In this document: positions 1-7,599 of the stretch, one piece after another
Layout of the letters: each line of letters opens with the position of its first letter
How positions within the stretch are numbered: the first letter of the stretch is position 1
DNA from: Ammoniphilus resinae
GTDB taxonomy: Bacteria; Bacillota; Bacilli; Aneurinibacillales; RAOX-1
Reading direction: 5' to 3'
Length of the DNA stretch: 64,000 bases
Assembly (NCBI RefSeq): GCF_017873965.1
Contig: NZ_JAGGKT010000005.1
Location: forward strand, 175,453 to 239,452
The notes under the pieces: generated by a model
The model's input: the letters and a program-made list of their open reading frames with translations, nothing else
The model's database searches: none
Told to the model about the DNA's origin: nothing
Position numbers and translations under genes: made by a program

Positions 1-197
1 GGAACAGCCAAAATCACCACATCGGCCATCCCCGCAGCATCACTTAAAGGGGTAACGGTGAGGTTTTTTTGGGCCAGCCGCTCGATCCCCGTTTCGCTAA
101 TCTCGACATAAAGCATATCATATTTTGAATCTTTTAGGTTATCGGTCAAACGATTCCCCATCTTTCCGCCTGCACCTACTAAAGCAATTGTTGTCAT
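1..197 (-). CDS. ApnO-like D-apionate oxidoisomerase, N-terminal part (cut by window edge)
   Basis: Only the first 65 or so codons are inside the window; the gene runs off the left edge. The visible protein starts MTTIALVGAGGKMGNRL, a Rossmann fold with a GAGGKMG dinucleotide-binding loop, and ends in a VVILAVP strand, as in the 6-phosphogluconate dehydrogenase-like NAD-binding family. It is the third gene of an operon, 24 bases after a DUF1537 kinase that follows a RuBisCO-like protein. In characterised D-apionate degradation, ApnO (oxidoisomerase making 3-oxoisoapionate) acts before OiaK and OiaX, so this neighbourhood supports ApnO. The start has an AAAAAGGGG-type ribosome site upstream. 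Another sugar-acid dehydrogenase remains possible because the catalytic domain is not visible. Confidence 0.6.
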   Translation of the reverse strand, partial: MTTIALVGAGGKMGNRLTDNLKDSKYDMLYVEISETGIERLAQKNLTVTPLSDAAGMADVVILAV

Positions 198-221
198 CTT
201 CTTTTTCCCCTTTTTCATTAT

Positions 222-1535
222 TTATCCTTGAAGCACTTTGCCAAAAAAGGATCTTTCCCCAACTTGACCACCCTTCAGGGTAATTTCCAGTCCGTCGATT
301 CGCGGGTCGGTAGAGTAACACTGACACAGAGGTGAACCTGGCGCGAGCGGTGCGATCATTTCTAAGGCGAAAATGCCGAGCTCGCTCACCGCATGGCTGG
401 AGGTGTCCCCTCCTGCGAAGGCGATCCGTCGGATGGACGATTCCTCGATGATTCGGCGGGCCAGGTTGCCGAGCTGCTGTCCAAGAAATTTCCCGGAGGC
501 GGAGGCGGTTAGGCCTCTCGCGCGATTTTCTGCGATCGATGGATCCATTGGGCCGAGCGCCGAATACAGGATAACGTTTCTCCCCTGGTTTATTGCGGTT
601 AGGGCCTCCTGCAGGATTGCTTCCCAGTTGTTGCTGACTTCCATAGGAATCCGGATCCCATGGAACCCATTTTCGAGTGCCCATTCGATTTGACCTTGGG
701 TGACTGGTGAGCAGCTGCCGCTGATCGCCAGGAGTTGGTCTGTCGGTTGGGCTGGCTTCATAGAATGAGTGCCGGAGATCAGTCCTTGCTTCTGCCAAGC
801 GGCTGCCAATGCGTATTGAACACCGGAGGAGCCTACCACAAAAAGTGGCTGGTGCTTCGCCTCACGCCAAATGAGCGAACCGGCTTTTTCCAGTCGATCA
901 GAATCGAGAACGTCGAACAGCAGGACATCTGGGTGTTCTTGGAGCCTTTGTTCATAGCGTGATGTGACTTTTTCCAAGTCACCTTCTAAATCAAGGATAT
1001 CCATCAGGCCGATTTTGCTGTCGGTTTGTTTGTTCAAGTGAATCCGTAGATCCCCTTCATCCATCGGCGTCACAGGATGCCTGGACATGGTCGGATGGCG
1101 GTCGAGCCGATGGGTCTCCTCCCCCACGGTGGCAAAGTGATTGCCAAAAACGGTGTACCTTCTGAGCGATGGTGCCCCTACGAGAAGCGGGATGACACGG
1201 CTTTTTGTAAATTGGGTTTTGGCCATGTCGATCACTTTCCCGATACTCCCGATCTCCGGCGACGAATCAAAAGTGGAACACACTTTGTAATGAACGATCG
1301 GTGTCTGTTGGAGCTGTTGGAAAATGGGAAGCAGTTGCTGTTCCATCTGCTCAGGTTTCATCGAGCGGCTGGTCCCCGCCACCCCAAAGCACTGCAAATC
1401 CGGAAATTGTTCTAGTTGTTCGGCAGTCGGAGGTTGCAGGAATAGCATCGTTTTGATCCCGTGCAGGGCGAGCCCCTCCATGGAGTCAGTCGAACCGGTA
1501 AAATCATCCCCGTAATAACAAAGTAAAAGGTTCAT
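222..1535 (-). CDS. oiaK: Four-carbon acid sugar kinase family (DUF1537), probable 3-oxoisoapionate kinase
   Basis: The 437-residue protein has the typical DUF1537 layout. An N-terminal substrate domain opens with LLCYYGDDFTGSTDSMEG, where the DDFTGS motif binds the acid sugar. A C-terminal nucleotide domain carries the glycine-rich AFAGGDTSSHAV segment near residue 375. The family phosphorylates D-threonate, erythronate, 3-oxo-tetronates or 3-oxoisoapionate with ATP in the cytoplasm. The gene starts 15 bases after a RuBisCO-like gene and precedes an ApnO-like gene; this trio is the known D-apionate route in which OiaK makes 3-oxoisoapionate 4-phosphate. Start chosen at ATG 1535 behind GGGAGGTCTACCCAG. 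Family assignment is firm; the substrate is inferred from neighbours. Confidence 0.85.
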   Translation of the reverse strand: MNLLLCYYGDDFTGSTDSMEGLALHGIKTMLFLQPPTAEQLEQFPDLQCFGVAGTSRSMKPEQMEQQLLPIFQQLQQTPIVHYKVCSTFDSSPEIGSIGKVIDMAKTQFTKSRVIPLLVGAPSLRRYTVFGNHFATVGEETHRLDRHPTMSRHPVTPMDEGDLRIHLNKQTDSKIGLMDILDLEGDLEKVTSRYEQRLQEHPDVLLFDVLDSDRLEKAGSLIWREAKHQPLFVVGSSGVQYALAAAWQKQGLISGTHSMKPAQPTDQLLAISGSCSPVTQGQIEWALENGFHGIRIPMEVSNNWEAILQEALTAINQGRNVILYSALGPMDPSIAENRARGLTASASGKFLGQQLGNLARRIIEESSIRRIAFAGGDTSSHAVSELGIFALEMIAPLAPGSPLCQCYSTDPRIDGLEITLKGGQVGERSFFGKVLQG

Positions 1536-1550
1536 CTGGGTAGACCTCCC

Positions 1551-2810
1551 TTATTTTGCAAACTTCTCAATGGCTTTTTGCAGTTCCGGATGAGTTTGGG
1601 CGTAGTCATCTACGGTTTTCCCTTGTAGAGCGGCTTCCCACCCCTGGATCATACTTTTCACCCCTGCCGAAATCCCGTCCGGATGTGCCATGATGCCTCC
1701 GCCTGCGATGTGGATGACGTCTGTTGAATTAATTTGTTGATAAGTTTCCGGAGCCACCCCCGCCCATTGCGCGGAAGAAAGTACCGGCATCACTTCCATC
1801 CCCCCAAATAGGGGTGACAAACAATCTTTAATCGATTGCACAACCGATTCATTTGATTCGAAAAACTTATTGTGCAGTCCGTTCGTATGTAGATGGTCAA
1901 CCCCTGCGAGGCGGCAAAGTTTCTGATAGGCAGTGAATTCCATGCCTAGTGCCGGACAGCGAGTCATCGCTCCCCACTGGTTTCGGTGCCCATGGATCGG
2001 CAGATCGCTGTAGGTTCTGAGGTGCGCAACGCCGGCGAGTCCGATGCTGTTGATGCTGACCATCACACAGGTTCCTCCAGCTTGTGCCACGAGATCATGA
2101 TTTCGGCGAAGCTCATCGATGTCCCCAGTGATGTTGAAGGCGTACATGGCTTTTTTTCCGGTTTGGTCGGCTGCTCTCTCGATCTCCTGCATGACTGCTT
2201 TGACGCGTTCTTGTAAGGGAAAATAGGGCGGATTGCCGTTGACTTCGTCATCTTTAATGAAATCGACACCGGCCATGGCCAGCTCTCTGACGATGGTCTT
2301 AAGCTCGGTTGGAGTAAGTCCGATATTGGGTTTAACGATCGTGCCGATGATTGGACGTCCAAAAACACTTGCAAGCTGGCGAGTCCCCTCTATTCCGAAT
2401 TTAGGGCCTTGATACTTTTCCATGAAGCCTTGGGGCAGTTGCAAATCTAGCAGTTTGAGACCCGAGAATTCGCGTAATTCATAGAGATTCCCCGCTACCG
2501 TCGCAAGCAAATTGGGAATCGAGGGCCCGACGTTGTGATAAGGAAAAGCAACCGTGATCTCCCCTCGGTTGAAGACGGGTTGGGCGATGCCTTTGGGTAG
2601 GTGGGCACCTGGCAGGGAGGGGGTTGGCACGGACTCCATCGGTTTGATCTCGATGATTTTTGCCCCGTGCTTTTCCTTCAGTTCATCCGTCTCCCCCGGC
2701 ACCTTCACAAAAGTCCCCGTCGACTGCTCCCCAGCCAATACCTGTGCGGCATGCTCCAGCGGGTACGGGGTTTCAATGAAATAAGTGGCAAGGATCTGAT
2801 CTTGTTTCAA
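1551..2810 (-). CDS. oiaX: RuBisCO-like protein, probable 3-oxoisoapionate-4-phosphate transcarboxylase/hydrolase
   Basis: The 419-residue protein is a form IV RuBisCO homologue. It keeps the first active-site lysine segment (GTIVKPNIGL) and the carbamylated-lysine/metal motif (DFIKDDEVNGNP, Lys-x-Asp-Glu). It differs from true RuBisCO in the HGHRNQWGAMTRCP segment and in loop 6 (THTNGLHNKFFES instead of the usual lysine loop), so it should not fix CO2. Coupled to an OiaK-type kinase it best fits OiaX, which splits 3-oxoisoapionate 4-phosphate into 3-phosphoglycerate and glycolate. Translation starts at TTG 2810, eight bases behind GGAG. It is the first gene of the operon, under a recognisable promoter. 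A methylthioribulose-type RLP is less likely because no methionine-salvage gene is near. Confidence 0.82.
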   Translation of the reverse strand: MKQDQILATYFIETPYPLEHAAQVLAGEQSTGTFVKVPGETDELKEKHGAKIIEIKPMESVPTPSLPGAHLPKGIAQPVFNRGEITVAFPYHNVGPSIPNLLATVAGNLYELREFSGLKLLDLQLPQGFMEKYQGPKFGIEGTRQLASVFGRPIIGTIVKPNIGLTPTELKTIVRELAMAGVDFIKDDEVNGNPPYFPLQERVKAVMQEIERAADQTGKKAMYAFNITGDIDELRRNHDLVAQAGGTCVMVSINSIGLAGVAHLRTYSDLPIHGHRNQWGAMTRCPALGMEFTAYQKLCRLAGVDHLHTNGLHNKFFESNESVVQSIKDCLSPLFGGMEVMPVLSSAQWAGVAPETYQQINSTDVIHIAGGGIMAHPDGISAGVKSMIQGWEAALQGKTVDDYAQTHPELQKAIEKFAK

Positions 2811-2854
2811 TGATATAACTCCTTTTGTTGGGTTGAATTTTGGTTATTGTCTGA

Positions 2855-2884
2855 ATTTTATCAATGATAGGTGGTTGTTGTCAA
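2855..2884 (-). promoter_or_regulatory. Sigma-A-type promoter of the oiaX-oiaK operon
   Basis: Read leftwards: TTGACA (complement of 2879-2884), an 18-base spacer, then TAAAAT (complement of 2855-2860), about 45 bases before the TTG start of the RuBisCO-like gene. The -35 is perfect. Confidence 0.6.
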
Positions 2885-2889
2885 GATAC

Positions 2890-2905
2890 AACTTAGATCT
2901 AAGTT
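2890..2905. promoter_or_regulatory. Perfect 16-bp palindrome, probable operator of the oiaX operon
   Basis: AACTTAGATCTAAGTT is a perfect palindrome six bases upstream of the -35 hexamer of the oiaX promoter. This position suits an activator, or a repressor that blocks polymerase entry. No regulator gene is adjacent inside the window, so the cognate protein is unknown. Confidence 0.5.
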
Positions 2906-2969
2906 AGTTGCTCACGATTTGTGGGGTTTTTTCTTGTGTTTGATCGGAGGGGTGTTTGAGGGGCGGCTT

Positions 2970-3052
2970 TGAAATTCATCGGGGCTATGAAGGTCAATCG
3001 CGCTATTCAAACGCTAGTCTTTGATATTCATCGGCACTATGAAGGTCAATCC
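2970..3052. repeat. Two degenerate units of the 52-bp palindromic repeat family
   Basis: TTCATCGGGGCTATGAAGGTCAAT is followed exactly 52 bases later by TTCATCGGCACTATGAAGGTCAAT (ATGAAGG at 2987 and 3039). The period and the ATTCAT-loop-ATGAA hairpin core match the longer arrays at 5715-6130 and 11330-11713, so this is a worn copy of the same family. Confidence 0.65.
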
Positions 3053-3085
3053 AGCTGTTAATTAGTTCAGTCCCTCACTCTGCTT

Positions 3086-3290
3086 CAGAACTGCCACGGA
3101 GCATTCCAAGCCACATTGAAGAAAATTCCAAACGTATCCAAAGTACGGTCAATATCAGTGATTAGGGCAATCGCTCTCAAAAGGCAGCTCCACAGAAGCT
3201 AATACATCGTCATCATGATCAAACCTGCCCCGGGAACTCCCGCGGTCCAAATACCAAGGTAGTGGTAGATTAATTACGTGTACACTGTTA
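3086..3290 (-). pseudogene. Decayed C-terminal fragment of a DAACS dicarboxylate/glutamate symporter
   Basis: Translating leftwards, with stops, gives GIWTAGVPGAGLIMMTM, then after a TAG codon RAIALITDIDRTLDTF. These match the diagnostic GTAGVPSAGLIMMTM and GIALIAGVDRILDMF segments of the intact symporter at 6236-7453 in the same order and spacing. In-frame stops and the missing N-terminal two thirds show that it is dead. It is diverged from the intact gene, so it may be an old paralogue or a transferred remnant. Confidence 0.7.
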
Positions 3291-3582
3291 GTTGATTTAA
3301 ATGGTGGTATAGATGCCCAGACAGTGCAAAAATACTGGAATAAACCAAGCGAATACTAAAACGACACCGGGAAGGCAAAAAGATTAACAGTAAACGTATT
3401 CCTTCGGAAAACGAGACCTTATATTTAATACAGTAATTTTTAAAATACCTAATCCCGGTGATAGATTTCGAAACAGTCTGTTCATCGGGGATGATGGGTT
3501 TTATCGCTAATCATGATAAGCCCACCTCTTACTATCATTTCAATAGTTTGAACAGAAGACACCGCCGGCTTTTACCAACCTA

Positions 3583-4614
3583 TTATAAAATCTGCTGCAT
3601 GCTTGAAAGGGTGTGTTCAACATCCTCAAAAGAAATCTGGCAATGCGTAACCATCCTCATTTTTCGGGCGCCAATCTTTTTGACCCAGATTCCTCTCCGC
3701 TGCAATTTCGCGATCAATCGATCCGCATCCCATCCCGCTTTTACTACCTCAAAAGAAACGATGTTTGTGGCTGCTTTCTCAAAAGCCATGCGAATCCCGG
3801 CGATCCCAGATAAACCGGCATGGAGTCTCGTTGCGTTCCGATGATCCTCGCCAATCCGGTCGATCATCTTAGTCAATCCAATCAGTCCAGGTGCAGCAAT
3901 GATGCCGGCCTGTCTCATTCCCCCGCCTAACCGTTGTCGGATGTTCCTTGCTTCTGCAATGAACTCCCGTGATCCCAAAAGTAGGGATCCCAACGGGCAC
4001 CCTAATCCTTTTGTCAGACAAATTTGCACCGCATCGACTTCTCGACAAATCAACGAGGGGTGAACACCAAGTGCAGTTGCAGCATTAAATAGACGTGCGC
4101 CATCAAGATAAATGGGGACTTGATAGCGATCGGCTAACTCCCGAATCTCCCTCATGTGTTCTAGGGTGAACACTGCTCCCTCATTTAGGTTGTACGTATT
4201 CTCCAGACAAATCAATCCCGTTCTCGCGGTCTGGACTCCGTGCGGCTGGATTGCGGCTTCGATGGATTCGATGTCATAGACTCCTTGGTGAACCGGAACG
4301 GGCCGAGCTTGTACCTGGGAGAGTGCGGCCAACCCCGCCACCTCCAAATTATACAAATGAGAGTCCCGCCCCAAAATCACTTCCTGCCCCCGCTGCGTCA
4401 TCGCCATCACCGCGATTTGGTTTGCCATCGTTCCGGAAATGGTGAGCAGCGCATCTTCCATCCCTAGTAGGGACGCAGCCAGTTGTTCGAGCTCCTTTAC
4501 CGTTGGATCCTCTCCTAAAATATCATCGCCCAAAGCAGCCGCCCTGATCGCCTCCCTCATTTCCTCATTTGGCAAGGTAACCGTGTCACTGCGCAAATCT
4601 ATCTTTTTATCCAC
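3583..4614 (-). CDS. ltaE: Low-specificity L-threonine aldolase
   Basis: This 343-residue fold-type I PLP enzyme cleaves L-threonine and allo-threonine to glycine and acetaldehyde in the cytoplasm. The N-terminal IDLRSDTVTLP signature is that of threonine aldolases. The PLP lysine lies in CLTKGLGCPLGSLLLGS near residue 200, and the YLDGARLFNAA strand carries the cofactor-binding aspartate. Length is normal for the family. It starts at GTG 4614 behind AAAAAGGAG. It stands alone, downstream of a non-coding stretch and divergent from the NERD gene, so no operon partner helps to define its role. Confidence 0.92.
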   Translation of the reverse strand: MDKKIDLRSDTVTLPNEEMREAIRAAALGDDILGEDPTVKELEQLAASLLGMEDALLTISGTMANQIAVMAMTQRGQEVILGRDSHLYNLEVAGLAALSQVQARPVPVHQGVYDIESIEAAIQPHGVQTARTGLICLENTYNLNEGAVFTLEHMREIRELADRYQVPIYLDGARLFNAATALGVHPSLICREVDAVQICLTKGLGCPLGSLLLGSREFIAEARNIRQRLGGGMRQAGIIAAPGLIGLTKMIDRIGEDHRNATRLHAGLSGIAGIRMAFEKAATNIVSFEVVKAGWDADRLIAKLQRRGIWVKKIGARKMRMVTHCQISFEDVEHTLSSMQQIL

Positions 4615-4705
4615 GATCGAATTCTCCTTTTTAGTTTTATACTAGCAGATTTTTATGGAAATATTAATTTAATTATGACAAAATAGTAGAGAAAGGATGT
4701 GGACT

Positions 4706-5614
4706 ATGCTGTTTTATAAACCTCGGACTGAACCGGCGGAGCTTTTGATGTTTGGAATGTTGGGTACCCGAATGGACTTGCCAGAAAAGGAAAAGCAGTA
4801 CTATCAAAATTTGCAAAAGGGCTACGAAGGGGAGTTGATGTTTGATACTTGGACAGAAAAACTGCAGTGCGAGTGCTATATCTTAAATGACCTTCTATTA
4901 AAAGCCGGTACCACCACTTTTCAGATTGACTCACTTCTGATTGCTTCGGAGACAATCTACTTTTTTGAAGTGAAGAATTACGAGGGGGACTATTATTTTG
5001 AAGGCGATCGATTCTATAAGCGACCTCGGTTGGAAATCGTCAATCCCCTCCACCAATTGTCTCGAAGTGAGGCTTTGCTCCGCCAATTACTCAATAGTTT
5101 AGGATATAACCTCCCCATTGATGCTTCAGTAGTCTTTATCAACCCAGAATTCGCCTTATTCCAGGCGCCTCTCGACAAGCCGATCATTCTCCCAAACCAG
5201 TTGAATCGCTATTTTCAAAAACTTAACAGGATCCAATCGCGGCTTAATGGGAAGCACCGATTACTAGCTGAAAGGCTAGTTGCTTTGCATATCCAGGAGT
5301 CCCCTTTTCTGCAGCTGCCATCCTATGACTATGGGCAAATGAAGAAAGGGATTACTTGTGCAAGGTGTCATTCATTTTTTGTTTCAGTTGGGAAAGTAAA
5401 CTGTGTCTGTAAGGAATGTGATTATAATGAGCCTGTTCCGAGCGCTGTTTTGCGGAGTGTGCGGGAATTTCAGGTGCTCTTTCCTGAACTTAAATTGACT
5501 ACAAACATTATCCACGGGTGGTGTCAGGGGACCTTTTCTAAACAGAGGATCCGGAGGATTTTGGAGAAAAACTTTAAAAGATCTGGAGTTCATCAATGGT
5601 CTTTCTATGAATAA
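4706..5614 (+). CDS. NERD-domain protein
   Basis: The protein has about 302 residues. Residues 20-150 form a nuclease-related (NERD) domain: GYEGELMFD, then FQIDSLLI followed by IYFFEVKNYEGDYYF. This is the Asp...Glu-x-Lys core shared with restriction-endonuclease-like folds. A C-terminal CARCHSFF...CVCKECDY segment (two pairs of cysteines, residues about 220-245) looks like a zinc ribbon. NERD proteins are linked to DNA processing, but their reactions are mostly undefined. I chose ATG 4706 because AAAGGA lies eight bases before it; an in-frame ATG at 4697 sits directly on the ribosome site. The gene is monocistronic, with repeats behind it. Confidence 0.85.
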   Translation: MLFYKPRTEPAELLMFGMLGTRMDLPEKEKQYYQNLQKGYEGELMFDTWTEKLQCECYILNDLLLKAGTTTFQIDSLLIASETIYFFEVKNYEGDYYFEGDRFYKRPRLEIVNPLHQLSRSEALLRQLLNSLGYNLPIDASVVFINPEFALFQAPLDKPIILPNQLNRYFQKLNRIQSRLNGKHRLLAERLVALHIQESPFLQLPSYDYGQMKKGITCARCHSFFVSVGKVNCVCKECDYNEPVPSAVLRSVREFQVLFPELKLTTNIIHGWCQGTFSKQRIRRILEKNFKRSGVHQWSFYE

Positions 5615-5630
5615 TATAATAACTCTTGTT

Positions 5631-5687
5631 AGAGGTGAGGATAGGGGCTTCCCGTAACCTGTGGGCAATCTCCCTTTCTATCAGGAA
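5631..5687. repeat. Intergenic stem-loop element beside repeat array A
   Basis: The core CCTGTGGGCAATCTCCCTTT followed by a TCAGGAA end also occurs, with few changes, at 11216-11274. In both cases it lies just ahead of a 52-bp repeat array (28 and about 56 bases). In this copy it could also serve as the 3' end of the NERD transcript. Confidence 0.5.
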
Positions 5688-5714
5688 GCAGGGATTGTTC
5701 TTCATAAAGTAGAT

Positions 5715-6130
5715 GAAGTTCAATGACCAACACCACTTCCCCAACATCGATCTTCATAACCCCAATGAAGTTCAATGACCAGCGTCACATCGCCAACATT
5801 GATCTTCATAACCCCAATGAAGTTCAATGACCAACGCAACTTCGCCAACATTGAACTTCATAACCCCAATGAAGTTCAATGACCAACGCAACTTCGCCAA
5901 CATTGATCTTCATAACCCCGATGAAGTTCAATGACCAGCATCACATCGCCAACTTTGATCTTCATAACCCCAATGAAGTTCAATGACCAACGCAACTTCG
6001 CCAACATTGATCTTCATAACCCCGATGAAGTTCAATGACCAACGTCACTTCGCCAACATTGATCTTCATAACCCCAATGAAGTTCAATGACCAACGTCAC
6101 TTCGCCAACATTGATCTTCATAACCCATTT
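5715..6130. repeat. 52-bp tandem repeat array A (8 units)
   Basis: Eight direct units begin at 5715, 5767, 5819, 5871, 5923, 5975, 6027 and 6079, exactly 52 bases apart. Each unit reads GAAGTTCAATGACC, a variable AACGTCACTTCGCCAA-like middle, then CATTGATCTTCATAACCCC. Across the unit joint, CATTGATCTTCAT-AACCCCA-ATGAAGTTCAATG forms a 33-base near-perfect hairpin (one mismatch, none in one unit). The array fills the gap between the convergent NERD and symporter genes. The period is not a multiple of three, so it does not encode a repeat protein. Confidence 0.9.
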
Positions 6131-6166
6131 TAAAAACAATCACACACCTATCTGGCTCTGCCCCCA

Positions 6167-6201
6167 AACAAAAAAGACCTTAAGGCCCTGCCTCAAGGTC
6201 T
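6167..6201 (-). terminator. Rho-independent terminator of the DAACS symporter
   Basis: Read leftwards: AGACCTTGAGGC, loop AGG, GCCTTAAGGTCT, then TTTTTG. The stem has 12 pairs with one mismatch; it lies 34 bases after the symporter stop. Confidence 0.85.
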
Positions 6202-6235
6202 CTCCTCCAACCCCATCCCCCAACCTTAAACCGAC

Positions 6236-7453
6236 TTACTTTCCTTCCCTACTCCCCGCGACCGACGTCAGCCCGCCTTCCGACGCCGCCACGACAACCG
6301 CCGCAGAAGCATCTCCCGTTACGTTAACGGACGTTCTGAACATATCGAGGATCCGGTCGACGCCGGCGATCAAGGCGATCCCCTCCAGCGGCAACCCGAC
6401 CGAGGCCAACACCATCGTCATCATGATTAGGCCCGCGCTAGGAACGCCTGCAGTCCCAATTGAAGCTAACGTAGCAGTCAGAACGATAGTAGCCTGTTGG
6501 GCAATCGACAGGTCCACGCCGAAAAACTGCGCCACAAACAACGAGCATACCCCGAGATACAAGGCGGTTCCGTCCATATTGATGGTTGCTCCGAGCGGGA
6601 GCACAAAGCTACTAACCTTCGTCGGAACCCCGAGGTTTTCCTCGGTGCACTTGATGGTGACAGGCAAAGTCCCCGCGCTACTCGATGTGCTAAATGCAAC
6701 CAGACTTGCTGGAGCAATCCCCTTGAAAAAAGTAAACGGATTCATTTTGGCAAAGAGTCGAACCGATAACGAATAGAATAGAGCAGCATGCAGGATACAT
6801 CCAGCGGCAACGACCAAAATAATCTTCAGTAGCGGCAAAATCACAGACAATCCGTACTGTCCCACGGTTGGCGCCATCAACCCGAAGATCCCATATGGAG
6901 CGAAGCGCATAACGATGCCGGTGATTTTGTACATGATTTCTGCGAGTTGTTCAAAGAAGGTATGGACAGTCCGTGCCTTTTCCCCCAACACGGTAATCGC
7001 CAATCCCAAAAATATAGCAAAAAAGATAATCTGTAGCATGTTCCCTTCAACCAACGCGGCAAAAGGATTGGTCGGTACAATCGCTAACAAAGTGGCAATA
7101 ATTCCGGGAGTTTCGTTGGCAGCTACTTTATCCGTAGTACCCGCTAGATCTAACCCCGCACCCGGCGCGAACAAATTCCCCAGCACAAGTCCGATGGTAA
7201 CCGCAATCGCTGTCGTCACTAAGTAGTAGGCAACCGTCTTCCCCCCAATCCTTCCAAGCGACCGCAAGTCCCCGATACTAGCTACCCCCACAACCAAAGA
7301 AGCAAGTACCAAGGGCACCATGATGAATTTAATCAACCGCAGGAACAAGTCACCGAGCGGTTTTACCACTTCGATGGCAGGCCCAAACAAGACTCCAGCA
7401 ACAATGGCCAAAACAAACGCGATCAAAATCTTGGTAAGCAAATTCATTTTCAT
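6236..7453 (-). CDS. Dicarboxylate/amino acid:cation symporter (DAACS family)
   Basis: This 405-residue inner-membrane protein imports glutamate, aspartate or C4-dicarboxylates with Na+ or H+. All family hallmarks are present: the serine-rich STSSSAGTLPVTIKC hairpin, LPLGATINMDGTALY, GTAGVPSAGLIMMT and GVDRILDMFRTSVNVTGDA, whose Asp and Arg bind the substrate carboxylate and amine. I chose ATG 7453 because GAGGAGG lies eight bases upstream; longer forms from TTG add a polar tail not seen in relatives. It is transcribed away from a GlnK/GlnL-like two-component system that probably controls it. A decayed relative lies at 3086-3290. Confidence 0.93.
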   Translation of the reverse strand: MKMNLLTKILIAFVLAIVAGVLFGPAIEVVKPLGDLFLRLIKFIMVPLVLASLVVGVASIGDLRSLGRIGGKTVAYYLVTTAIAVTIGLVLGNLFAPGAGLDLAGTTDKVAANETPGIIATLLAIVPTNPFAALVEGNMLQIIFFAIFLGLAITVLGEKARTVHTFFEQLAEIMYKITGIVMRFAPYGIFGLMAPTVGQYGLSVILPLLKIILVVAAGCILHAALFYSLSVRLFAKMNPFTFFKGIAPASLVAFSTSSSAGTLPVTIKCTEENLGVPTKVSSFVLPLGATINMDGTALYLGVCSLFVAQFFGVDLSIAQQATIVLTATLASIGTAGVPSAGLIMMTMVLASVGLPLEGIALIAGVDRILDMFRTSVNVTGDASAAVVVAASEGGLTSVAGSREGK

Positions 7454-7599
7454 TAAACAAACCTCCTCTTTTTGGGATTTGAGTTCCAACAAAATTGTAC
7501 TTATGACCTACAATAAATCACAAAAACACTCCATAAATTTTAGAATAGTCTGCAAATTGTTAGGAGGGGTGGAAAACAATCAGGGAAAATGCGTGGATT

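Larger units (their letters stand above)
2811..3582. other. Gene-poor stretch between oiaX and threonine aldolase
   Basis: This 772-base gap holds the oiaX promoter and palindrome, two degenerate units of the 52-bp repeat family (about 2970-3052) and a decayed symporter fragment (about 3086-3290). The remaining 290 bases (3291-3582) contain a short open plus-strand stretch around 3298-3359 with no start, ribosome site or recognised family, and otherwise nothing I can assign. Confidence 0.6.

Noticed and set aside
139..798. 219-residue leftward frame over the kinase gene
   Set aside because: It overlaps the DUF1537 gene and the ApnO-like start in another frame and has no protein-like composition.
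3298..3359. Plus-strand gene ending QTVQKYWNKPSEY
   Set aside because: An open stretch of about 20 codons without start, ribosome site or recognisable family; probably a fragment or chance.
5715..6130. CRISPR array
   Set aside because: Repeats of 33 bases with 19-base middles look CRISPR-like at first, but the middles are almost the same in all units, the core is a self-complementary hairpin and no cas gene is near.
5715..6130. Repeat-protein coding region in array A
   Set aside because: Each unit holds ATG AAG TTC AAT, but 52 is not a multiple of three, so the frame changes at each unit, and there is no ribosome site.
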